From positions 1-44,701 of the forward strand of contig JAUMWD010000015.1 of assembly GCA_030529825.1 (NCBI GenBank): a stretch of 44,701 bases of DNA, written 5' to 3'. A program made the position numbers and the translations under genes. This document shows, piece after piece, positions 38,159 to 44,701 of the stretch; the stretch's first letter is position 1; each line of letters begins with the position of its first letter. This stretch comes from Bacillota bacterium (GTDB lineage: Bacteria > Bacillota > Clostridia > Oscillospirales > Oscillospiraceae). The notes under the pieces were generated by a model. It saw only the letters and a list, made by a program, of their open reading frames with translations. It was not told the origin of the DNA and searched no databases.

Positions 38159-39247
38159 ATGTCCAGCAGAATTTTCCAAAGTGTTATTGTTCAGATCAAA
38201 GAAGCAACCGACAGATGCATTGGCGTTGTTGATGATCAGGGCTTTGTTATCACCTGCAGCGAGCTGCCTATGATCGGCTCTCGACTTGATGATTTCCAGA
38301 GCCTGAATTTTGATTCCTCCGAGGCAGTGCTTACCTCCGGAGTGCGTACCTATAAAATCCTCGGCAACAGCAGCACCAAGTTTGACTATGCTGTGTTCGT
38401 TGAGGGTGCCGACGAAATGTCAAAGGTCAGCTGCATGATGGCTGCCGTTGCTTTCAATGAGGCAAAGACCAATTATGAGGAGAAGCACAACAAGGCTGCA
38501 TTCCTCAAGAATATCATTTCCGATAATATTCTTCCCGGCGATGTTTATGTGAGAACCAAGGAACTCCATTTTGTTCCCGATGTGCCGAGAGCACTGCTTC
38601 TGGTGCGTCAGGTTGAGCGCGCGGATGTCGCCTCCGTAGAGGTCCTGCAGGGACTTTTCACCGATAAGCAGCATGACTTCGTCATCAGCGTCAATGAAAC
38701 AGACGTCGTTGTGATCAAGGAGCTGCCCGGCGGGGAGAACACCGCAGAGGTCAAGGCTATTGCCGAAAACATTGAGAATGCGCTCAAGACCGAGCTTCAG
38801 ATTAAGTGCATTGTGGGTATCGGCACTACCGCAAGACACCTCCGTGAGCTTGCCGATCGCTATAAGGAGGCTCAGATTGCCATTGATGTGGGCAGAGTTT
38901 TTGACTCTGAAAAGACCATCATCAGCTACGAAAATCTGGGTATCGGCAGAATTATTTATCAGCTTCCCACAACTCTTTGTGAGATGTTCCTGAATGAGGT
39001 TTTCAAGAAGAACCCCATAGAAACCCTTGATGAGGACACGCTGGAGACCATCAACAAGTTCTTTGAGAACAACCTCAATGTTTCCGAAACATCACGCAAG
39101 CTGTATGTTCACCGCAATACACTGGTTTACCGTCTTGAAAAAATCAAGAAGCTCACAGGGCTTGACCTGCGTGAGTTTGATGATGCCATCGTGTTCAAGG
39201 TGGCAATGATGGTAAAGCAGTATCTTGACTCTGTGAATAAGAACTAA
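38159..39247 (+). CDS. PucR/CdaR-like transcriptional regulator
   Basis: A 362-residue regulator. The C-terminal PucR-type helix-turn-helix is clear: FFENNLNVSETSRKLYVH followed by RNTLVYRLEKIKKLTG. The N-terminal and middle parts resemble the diacid-sensing and degenerate GGDEF-like regions of CdaR relatives, though the ligand is unknown. GGGAGGATAT precedes ATG 38159. It is followed after 46 bases by ftsE on the same strand, so co-transcription is possible; the link with cell division is not explained. Confidence 0.85.
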   Translation: MSSRIFQSVIVQIKEATDRCIGVVDDQGFVITCSELPMIGSRLDDFQSLNFDSSEAVLTSGVRTYKILGNSSTKFDYAVFVEGADEMSKVSCMMAAVAFNEAKTNYEEKHNKAAFLKNIISDNILPGDVYVRTKELHFVPDVPRALLLVRQVERADVASVEVLQGLFTDKQHDFVISVNETDVVVIKELPGGENTAEVKAIAENIENALKTELQIKCIVGIGTTARHLRELADRYKEAQIAIDVGRVFDSEKTIISYENLGIGRIIYQLPTTLCEMFLNEVFKKNPIETLDEDTLETINKFFENNLNVSETSRKLYVHRNTLVYRLEKIKKLTGLDLREFDDAIVFKVAMMVKQYLDSVNKN

Positions 39248-39293
39248 TCGGTGCGGCCTGTGCCGCAGCCAAAATCCCAGGAGGATAATCTGT

Positions 39294-39986
39294 ATGGTTC
39301 AGATGAATAATGTAACCATGGTTTACGAAAACAGCGATGTTGCAGCGCTGGATGATGTAAGCCTGACTATCAACGAGGGTGAGTTTGCCTTTCTTGTTGG
39401 TCCTTCCGGCTCCGGTAAGACCACAATAATCAAGCTCCTCACGGGTGAAATCCGTGCGTCTGACGGTGAAGTCGTAGTTAACGGCTTCAATATGAACGAC
39501 ATCAAGCCCCGCAAGATGCCGCTTATGCGAAGAACCTTGGGCGTAATTTTCCAGGATTTCCGGCTTATAGAGAATATGAGCGTATATGATAACGTTGCCT
39601 TTGCAATGCGTGTCGTGGGTGCCTCTAACAAGGAAATCAAGGAGAGAGTGCCTCATGTTCTGGAGCTTGTAGGTCTTGAGGGCCGCGAGAAGCGCCTTCC
39701 TGCAGAGCTTTCCGGCGGCGAACAGCAGCGTGTGGCAATTGCCAGAGCTCTGGTGAATAACCCCGTCATGATTATTGCCGATGAGCCCACCGGCAACCTT
39801 GACCCCGTGCGCAGCCTTGAGCTCATGCTTCTGCTTGAGAAGATAAACGAGATGGGAACCACCATTCTGGTGGTAACTCACGAGAAGGAACTGGTCAACG
39901 CATTTTCCAAGCGTGTTATCGCCATTGACGGCGGACACCTGATCAGTGACGGAATGGATGGGTATTACAGCTATGAAGTTGAATAG
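39294..39986 (+). CDS. ftsE: Cell division ABC transporter ATPase FtsE
   Basis: A 230-residue ATPase. Walker A GPSGSGKT is at 36-43, the Q-loop in FQDFRL, signature LSGGEQQR, Walker [12 protein letters not shown] and the H-loop VVTHE are complete. FtsE with FtsX controls peptidoglycan hydrolases at division or elongation sites. CAGGAGGAT lies nine bases before ATG 39294. It overlaps ftsX by 14 bases. Confidence 0.95.
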   Translation: MVQMNNVTMVYENSDVAALDDVSLTINEGEFAFLVGPSGSGKTTIIKLLTGEIRASDGEVVVNGFNMNDIKPRKMPLMRRTLGVIFQDFRLIENMSVYDNVAFAMRVVGASNKEIKERVPHVLELVGLEGREKRLPAELSGGEQQRVAIARALVNNPVMIIADEPTGNLDPVRSLELMLLLEKINEMGTTILVVTHEKELVNAFSKRVIAIDGGHLISDGMDGYYSYEVE

Positions 39987-40860
39987 ATACGGTTATCTGA
40001 TAGGCGAGGGCTTCCGCAATATTTTTATCCACGGCTTTATGTCCTTTGCGTCTATCACAATAATTATGGCCTGCCTGATTGTTATGGGCAGCTTCACACT
40101 GCTTGATGTGAATGTAAATAACATCATTGATGACATCGGCGACCAGAATCAGCTTTTGGCCTATGTGGATGAAAGCATGAGTGCAGATAAGGCCGCTGCA
40201 GAGCTTCAGGTCAAGATTGAGGCTATTGATAATGTTGCTGATGTTCAGTTTATGAGCAACACGGAAGCAAGAAAAAACTTCATGGAGAACTATGACGAAT
40301 CCATGATGGAGGGCATCGGCGACGATGTTTTCCGCCACCGCTTCGTTATCCAGCTCACCGACCTGAGCCTTATGAATGATACCGAGGAAGAGATTCTGGC
40401 GATTGACGGAATTGAAAAGGTCAATGCGCCCACAGAATTTGCGGATAAGTTCATTTCTGTGAGGAATGTTGTCAGCGTCGTATCTCTTGTACTTATTGTT
40501 ATTCTCGTTGCAGTTTCTCTGTTTATTATAACCAACACCATTAAGCTCGCAACCTTCGGAAGACGCGAGGAAATCGCAATTATGAAGATGGTTGGTGCGT
40601 CTAACAGCTTTATTCGCTGCCCCTTTGTTGTTGAGGGCCTTATTCTCGGCGTTGTCGGCGGTGGACTTGCGTTCCTTGCACAGTGGGGACTTTACGAGCT
40701 TCTGCAGAAAAAGATTGCAGACAGCCTTGCAATTCCCTTTGTAACCATAGTTCCGTTCTCTGAACTGGGTGTATTTGTTTTCGCTGTATTTATGGCAGTA
40801 GGTCTGCTGGTTGGCGCCTTTGGCGGCACCATCGCAATCAAGAACTACCTCAAGGTTTAA
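39973..40860 (+). CDS. ftsX: Cell division ABC transporter permease FtsX
   Basis: A 295-residue membrane protein. One helix at about 21-45 is followed by an extracellular domain of about 120 residues and three more helices at about 165-190, 215-240 and 265-288, the FtsX topology. Motif FGRREEIAIMKMVGAS precedes helix three, as usual. I chose ATG 39973 ([13 protein letters not shown]), overlapping the ftsE end; the longer form from 39946 is shadowed by ftsE. Confidence 0.93.
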   Translation: MKLNRYGYLIGEGFRNIFIHGFMSFASITIIMACLIVMGSFTLLDVNVNNIIDDIGDQNQLLAYVDESMSADKAAAELQVKIEAIDNVADVQFMSNTEARKNFMENYDESMMEGIGDDVFRHRFVIQLTDLSLMNDTEEEILAIDGIEKVNAPTEFADKFISVRNVVSVVSLVLIVILVAVSLFIITNTIKLATFGRREEIAIMKMVGASNSFIRCPFVVEGLILGVVGGGLAFLAQWGLYELLQKKIADSLAIPFVTIVPFSELGVFVFAVFMAVGLLVGAFGGTIAIKNYLKV

Positions 40861-40879
40861 TAGCCGGGGAGTGTATGGA

Positions 40880-41050
40880 ATGAATAGAAAACTTATTGTA
40901 TCAATTCTTGCGATTATCCTTGCAATCACTATGATACTCAGCGTAGTGCTTGCGGCACTGCCCAGAAACTACTACAGCGCAGCAGTGATTACGGATATTT
41001 TCGGAAAAATCTGCGCAGCGCTGCCTGCTTCTCCGGTGATTGCAGTGTGA
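40880..41050 (+). CDS. 56-residue signal-peptide-like ORF after ftsX
   Basis: A short protein with a basic start (MNRKL), a long hydrophobic stretch (about 5-27) and a small tail ending SPVIAV. GGGAG lies nine bases before the ATG, and the gene begins 19 bases after the ftsX stop. It has the look of an exported protein's signal sequence with almost nothing behind it, or of a single-helix membrane peptide. In related bacteria a cell-wall hydrolase or EnvC-like activator often follows ftsX. It may be a remnant or a real small protein; I cannot decide. Confidence 0.55.
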   Translation: MNRKLIVSILAIILAITMILSVVLAALPRNYYSAAVITDIFGKICAALPASPVIAV

Positions 41051-41062
41051 TTCGTAAATTAT

Positions 41063-41095
41063 ATTGACGGGCAGTCCCTGTGACTGTCCGTCAAT
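41063..41095 (+). terminator. Hairpin after the ftsEX group
   Basis: ATTGACGGGCAGTC pairs with GACTGTCCGTCAAT (one G-T pair), loop CCTGT. It lacks a good T tract, so termination may be partial. Confidence 0.5.
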
Positions 41096-41172
41096 TGCGG
41101 TATTTATACCAAAAGGCGACAAACGCATTTGTGAGGGCTTGCCTTCATCAGTGTTAGAAAGGGGAATGCTCC

Positions 41173-42348
41173 TTGAGTAAAAAGTCAAAAGACACCGACT
41201 TCGACAAGAAAAGCAGACTCAGTCTGTTTATAATTATTTGCCTTGTTATAGCTGCAGCAACGGCACTTATTACTTATAAGCTGGCTGTGGGCAGCTTTGA
41301 CGGCAGGGAAGCGCTGATTAATGCCAAGCGCTATGCAGAAATTGAGCAGATTGTTGCCGATAACTATATCGGTACTGCAGATGAAGACTCAATGCGCAGT
41401 GCGGCGGCTGCCGCAATGGTGCGTGCTCTCGGTGATAAGTGGAGCTACTACATGACTGCGGAGGAATATGCCTCATATAAAATATCAAGCGCCAACGAGC
41501 TTGCCGGCATTGGTATGAGCATTGTTGTCAACTCCGACGGCAAATTTGAAATTAGCTCGGTTGAGCCGGGAACTGTGGCAGGCAATGCAGGTCTGCTTGC
41601 CGGTCAGACTCTTGTTTCGATTGACGGGCAGAGTGTTGACGGCATGAGCATAACCGAGGTTCAGAACCTGATCCGTTCCAAGCTCAATCTTGACTTTAAC
41701 ATAGTTGTCAGGGATGAGAACGGTGACGATTCCGCAGTGACTCTTGCCTGTGCAGCAAGCTATAAGAGCCCTGTTTCATACAAAATGATAGATAACAATG
41801 TGGGATACATCCGCATTAAGAACTTTGAAGCGGGCAGCGGCGACGATGCCAGGGCTGCAATTGATTTCCTTGTTTCTTCCGGAGCCACATCCTTTGTATT
41901 TGACCTGCGTGATAACCCCGGAGGGTTGTTTGATGAGCTGACAAAGGTGCTGGATTATCTTCTTCCCGACGGAAAGCTGTTTTCCACGGCGGACAAGGAC
42001 GGAAATACAAGCACGGTAAGCTCCGATAAGATTTGCCTTAAATATAAAATGGCGGTAATAGTTAACGGCAATACCTACAGCGCGGCAGAATTCTTTGCCG
42101 TGACCTTGCAGGAATATAACTGGGCAACAATTGTGGGTGAGCAGACCAGCGGCAAATCCAGAAACCAGGTAACCATTGAGCTTTCCAACGGCGATGCAAT
42201 CCACATTTCCACAGAAAAGTATCTGACCTCCAAGGGCGTGGATCTTGCAGAGGTTGGCGGTGTAACGCCTAATGTGGTGATTGCACCTGACTCCGAGTCG
42301 GAGAGCGATGTCCAGATTGATGCGGCATTGAAGGCTGTGAAATCATAA
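41173..42348 (+). CDS. S41 family C-terminal processing protease (CtpA-like)
   Basis: A 391-residue membrane-anchored serine protease. One helix (about 17-37) is followed by a PDZ domain (about 105-190) and the S41 catalytic domain with Ser303 in NTYSAAEFFA and Lys328 in EQTSGKSRNQ, the Ser-Lys dyad. It would cut proteins outside the membrane. TTG 41173 is the chosen start, with AAAGGGG eight bases ahead; the nearby ATG 41166 opens only a four-codon frame. Its position after ftsEX suggests a role in wall or division processing, which is inference. Confidence 0.9.
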   Translation: MSKKSKDTDFDKKSRLSLFIIICLVIAAATALITYKLAVGSFDGREALINAKRYAEIEQIVADNYIGTADEDSMRSAAAAAMVRALGDKWSYYMTAEEYASYKISSANELAGIGMSIVVNSDGKFEISSVEPGTVAGNAGLLAGQTLVSIDGQSVDGMSITEVQNLIRSKLNLDFNIVVRDENGDDSAVTLACAASYKSPVSYKMIDNNVGYIRIKNFEAGSGDDARAAIDFLVSSGATSFVFDLRDNPGGLFDELTKVLDYLLPDGKLFSTADKDGNTSTVSSDKICLKYKMAVIVNGNTYSAAEFFAVTLQEYNWATIVGEQTSGKSRNQVTIELSNGDAIHISTEKYLTSKGVDLAEVGGVTPNVVIAPDSESESDVQIDAALKAVKS

Positions 42349-42349
42349 G

Positions 42350-42377
42350 TTGACATTACGGCTGAATGTAATATAAT
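42350..42377 (+). promoter_or_regulatory. Consensus promoter of greA-lysS
   Basis: TTGACA (42350-42355), 16 bases, TATAAT (42372-42377). It begins just after the protease stop. Confidence 0.8.
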
Positions 42378-42421
42378 GTGAAACCGAAAATAATGTATTT
42401 TCATATAAAAGGAGAGTAATT

Positions 42422-42907
42422 ATGGCAATTGAAAGCAGATATAAAATGAGTCAGGAGCGCCTTGATGCGCTGAAGGCAGAACTCCAGTATCTTGAAACCG
42501 ATAAGGCAAAGGAAGTTGCCGAGCAGATTAAGGAAGCACGCTCCTTCGGTGACCTTTCCGAAAACAGCGAATACGACGAAGCAAAAGCAGAGCAGGGCAA
42601 GCTCTATTCCAAGATCGCAGAGCTTCAGGACCTTATTGCCAACGCTGAAATCGTTGACCATGTTGAGGTGCAGAATGCCTTTGCCGTATCTCTCGGCAGC
42701 AAGGTAAAGGTCAAGGACCTTGAGGATGGCTTTGAGGAAGTATATGAAATCGTGGGCTCTCAGGAAGCAAATCCCATGCAGGGCAGAGTTTCCGACGACT
42801 CTCCTTTCGGCCGCGCACTTTACGGCCATGTTGCAGGCGACAAGGTCAAGGTTGACGCACCTGCGGGTGAAATGAATTTTGAAATACTTTCCGTTGAGAA
42901 TGATTGA
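42422..42907 (+). CDS. greA: Transcription elongation factor GreA
   Basis: A 161-residue factor that rescues backtracked RNA polymerase by stimulating transcript cleavage. The N-terminal coiled coil carries the tip motif GDLSENSEYDEAK with the two key acidic residues. The C-terminal globular FKBP-like domain (from about 90) includes PFGRALYGHVAGD. AAAGGAGAG precedes the ATG. lysS follows 13 bases downstream. Confidence 0.96.
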   Translation: MAIESRYKMSQERLDALKAELQYLETDKAKEVAEQIKEARSFGDLSENSEYDEAKAEQGKLYSKIAELQDLIANAEIVDHVEVQNAFAVSLGSKVKVKDLEDGFEEVYEIVGSQEANPMQGRVSDDSPFGRALYGHVAGDKVKVDAPAGEMNFEILSVEND

Positions 42908-42920
42908 TTGAGGCATGGAT

Positions 42921-44417
42921 ATGAGCGAAAATAAGACAAATGAGGCTCCCGTACAGGAGCTTTCCGAAATACTTCAGGTACGCCGCGATAAGCTCAAGGC
43001 ACTGCAGGAGGAGGGGAGAGATCCCTTCTGGCAGACAAAGTTTGAGAGAAGCGCCTACTCCGCTGAGATTAAGGGCGATTATGAAGCCTTCGAGGAAAAG
43101 ACTGTTGAGGTTGCGGGCCGCATAATGTCCAAGCGCGGCATGGGCAAGGCAATCTTCTGCCATATAAAGGACGACAAGGGCCAGATTCAGCTCTATATCC
43201 GCAAGGATGATGTTACCGAGCAGGAATTTGCCGATTTCCGCAAGTATGACATCGGCGATATTATCGGTGTCAGCGGCTATGTGTTCAAGACCAAGACCGA
43301 GGAAATTTCCGTTCATGTAAAGTCCGTAGTGCTTCTCTCCAAGAGCCTGCGCCCTCTGCCCGAAAAGTTCCACGGTATGACCAATACCGAGCTCAAGTAC
43401 CGCCAGCGCTATGTTGACCTCATCGTCAATGAGGACAGCCGCCGCAACTTTGAGATTCGCTCCAAGCTGGTGCGTTATCTCCGCACCTTCCTTGACGGCC
43501 GCGGCTTCATGGAGGTTGAGACTCCCGTTCTCAATACCATATCCGGCGGTGCAACCGCACGCCCCTTCATAACTCACCACAATACTCTGGATATGGATAT
43601 GTATCTGCGTATTGCCACCGAGCTTAACCTCAAGCGCCTTATCGTAGGCGGAATTGAGCGTGTCTATGAAATCGGCCGCCAGTTCCGTAATGAGGGTATG
43701 GACACCAAGCACAATCCCGAGTTCACCACCGTTGAGCTTTATCAGTCCTATGCGGACTTCAATGATATGATGGACCTCTTTGAGGACTTCCTCTCCGGTG
43801 CCGCTATGGAGATTTTGGGTACTTATCAGGTGAAGTGGCAGGACGAGGATGTAGACCTCACTCCGGGCTGGGAACGCCTCACAATGGCTGAAGCTGTCAA
43901 AAAGTATCTCGGTGTTGACTTCATGGCAATCACCGATGACGCAGAGGCTGTTGCCGCTGCAAAGAGCGTAGGTGTTGATATGGACAAGGTTGAGCCCACC
44001 TGGGGCCATGCTCTTTATGAGTGCTTCGACCAGAAGGTGGAGGAAAAGCTCATTCAGCCTACCTTCATTACCATGCATCCCGTGGATGTATCTCCTCTTG
44101 CAAAGCGTTCTCCCAAGGACGGACGCCTCACCGAACGCTTTGAGCTCTTCATCTGCCACAGCGAAATGGGCAATGCCTTCTCCGAGCTCAATGACCCCAT
44201 CGACCAGAAGCAGCGCTTCATGAAGCAGGTCGAGCTTCGCGCCAAGGGCGATGACGAGGCGGGCATGATGGACGATGACTTCATCAATGCACTTGAGTAC
44301 GGTATGCCTCCCACAGGCGGTCTCGGCATCGGTATTGACCGCTGCGCAATGCTTCTGTGCGGCGCAAACTCCATCCGCGATGTCATTCTGTTCCCGACGA
44401 TGAAACCCCTGGATTGA
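42921..44417 (+). CDS. lysS: Lysyl-tRNA synthetase, class II
   Basis: A 498-residue enzyme that charges tRNA-Lys. An N-terminal OB-fold anticodon-binding domain (VAGRIMSKRGMGKAIFCHI and after) is followed by the class II catalytic core, with RQFRNEGMDTKHNPEFTTVE (motif 2) and GLGIGIDRCAML (motif 3). I chose ATG 42921 because TTGAGG is seven bases ahead; ATG 42915 would be one base away. It forms an operon with greA. No T-box leader is present. Confidence 0.95.
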   Translation: MSENKTNEAPVQELSEILQVRRDKLKALQEEGRDPFWQTKFERSAYSAEIKGDYEAFEEKTVEVAGRIMSKRGMGKAIFCHIKDDKGQIQLYIRKDDVTEQEFADFRKYDIGDIIGVSGYVFKTKTEEISVHVKSVVLLSKSLRPLPEKFHGMTNTELKYRQRYVDLIVNEDSRRNFEIRSKLVRYLRTFLDGRGFMEVETPVLNTISGGATARPFITHHNTLDMDMYLRIATELNLKRLIVGGIERVYEIGRQFRNEGMDTKHNPEFTTVELYQSYADFNDMMDLFEDFLSGAAMEILGTYQVKWQDEDVDLTPGWERLTMAEAVKKYLGVDFMAITDDAEAVAAAKSVGVDMDKVEPTWGHALYECFDQKVEEKLIQPTFITMHPVDVSPLAKRSPKDGRLTERFELFICHSEMGNAFSELNDPIDQKQRFMKQVELRAKGDDEAGMMDDDFINALEYGMPPTGGLGIGIDRCAMLLCGANSIRDVILFPTMKPLD

Positions 44418-44451
44418 TTGTACTATCGTAATTTCTTACAATAGAAAGCCA

Positions 44452-44487
44452 AAATTCCGCAATACACAGTATTGCGGAATTTTTTTG
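44452..44487 (+). terminator. Intrinsic terminator after lysS
   Basis: A 14-bp stem, AAATTCCGCAATAC against GTATTGCGGAATTT, loop ACA, followed by TTTT. Confidence 0.92.
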
Positions 44488-44522
44488 AAAAAACAAAGAG
44501 TAAACTATATGCGGTCTTTTCA

Positions 44523-44551
44523 TTGAAACTTGGCGTAAAGGGTAGTATAAT
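44523..44551 (+). promoter_or_regulatory. Predicted promoter of the zinc-ribbon protein gene
   Basis: TTGAAA (44523-44528), 17 bases, TATAAT (44546-44551), 36 bases before the start codon. Confidence 0.65.
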
Positions 44552-44587
44552 ATTAAATACAGTTTTGATTATGAGAGGATTCCGGCT

Positions 44588-44701
44588 ATGCCATTTTGCT
44601 CAAATTGCGGTGCTCCTTTGATAGAGGGAGCTAAATTCTGTTCCCGGTGCGGAGCAAAGCTCATTACACCTGCTGCACCTCAAGTGACTGCTGCACCTCA
44701 A
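44588..44701 (+). CDS. Zinc-ribbon protein, partial
   Basis: The first 38 codons of a protein cut by the window end. It opens MPFCSNCGAPLIEGAKFCSRC, a double CxxC zinc-ribbon, followed by a Pro-Ala-rich stretch (APQVTAAPQ). Such ribbons often precede a linker and a membrane or DUF domain, but the rest is outside the window. GAGAGGAT precedes the ATG. Confidence 0.75.
   Translation, partial: MPFCSNCGAPLIEGAKFCSRCGAKLITPAAPQVTAAPQ

Noticed and set aside
42378-42920. T-box or lysine riboswitch before lysS
   Set aside because: The promoter lies only 45 bases before greA and the greA-lysS gap is 13 bases, too short for either element.

Overview
The window looks like chromosome of an anaerobic, endospore-forming member of the Clostridia, most likely an Oscillospiraceae/Ruminococcaceae-type gut organism. 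The evidence is a ferredoxin-dependent 2-oxoacid oxidoreductase operon, a 2-hydroxyacyl-CoA dehydratase pair, a CoA-transferase, the sporulation genes spoVAD, spoVAE and spoIIID, a C-terminal SLH surface protein, moderate-GC codon usage and many short intrinsic terminators. No transposase, phage gene, plasmid gene or CRISPR array was recognised.

Layout. 1-3.6 kb: a P-loop ATPase followed by korD-korA-korB-korC. 3.7-4.5 kb: an unknown membrane protein. 4.5-6.25 kb (minus strand): a decayed partial copy of spoVAE, then spoVAE and spoVAD. 6.37-6.86 kb: a Cu/Zn superoxide dismutase-like gene. 6.87-8.87 kb: an AT-rich block of three minus-strand unknown genes, bounded by two near-identical 36-bp copies of a gene-end hairpin. 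8.9-9.15 kb: spoIIID (minus). 9.3-10.7 kb: glnA. 10.9-14.1 kb: a 1065-residue secreted Cys-rich SLH protein. 14.3-17.3 kb: two 2-hydroxyacyl-CoA dehydratase subunits and a 57-residue membrane peptide. 17.4-19.8 kb (minus): dapF and two tandem metallo-beta-lactamase-fold paralogues. 19.9-21.2 kb: a CoA-transferase. 21.2-24.3 kb (minus): an RluA-type pseudouridine synthase, an unknown protein, tRNA-Ser(GCU) and a GT-C-like membrane protein. 24.4-36.7 kb: rpoB-rpoC and rpsL-rpsG-fusA-tuf. 36.7-37.2 kb (minus): a DUF4830-like protein. 37.3-44.4 kb: an RsuA-type pseudouridine synthase, a PucR/CdaR-like regulator, ftsE, ftsX, a 56-residue peptide, an S41 protease, greA and lysS. The window ends inside a zinc-ribbon protein gene.

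How the genes work together. The metabolic genes point to CoA-thioester and ferredoxin-based amino-acid or organic-acid fermentation: Kor makes acyl-CoA and reduced ferredoxin, the dehydratase removes water from a 2-hydroxyacyl-CoA, and the CoA-transferase moves CoA between acids. That they form one pathway is inference. The large information-processing block is driven by a consensus promoter before rpoB and a second strong promoter before rpsL, with a terminator between them.

Most unusual points: the repeat-bounded AT-rich block between two genes that would otherwise converge on one shared hairpin; the partial spoVAE duplication; a perfect inverted repeat just upstream of the spoVAD start; the dehydratase operon with no activator but a small membrane peptide; the Kor-linked ATPase; overlapping divergent promoters between dapF and the CoA-transferase gene; and a tiny membrane ORF after ftsX where a cell-wall hydrolase or its activator is often found. 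All functional calls rest on reading motifs by eye, without database searches.
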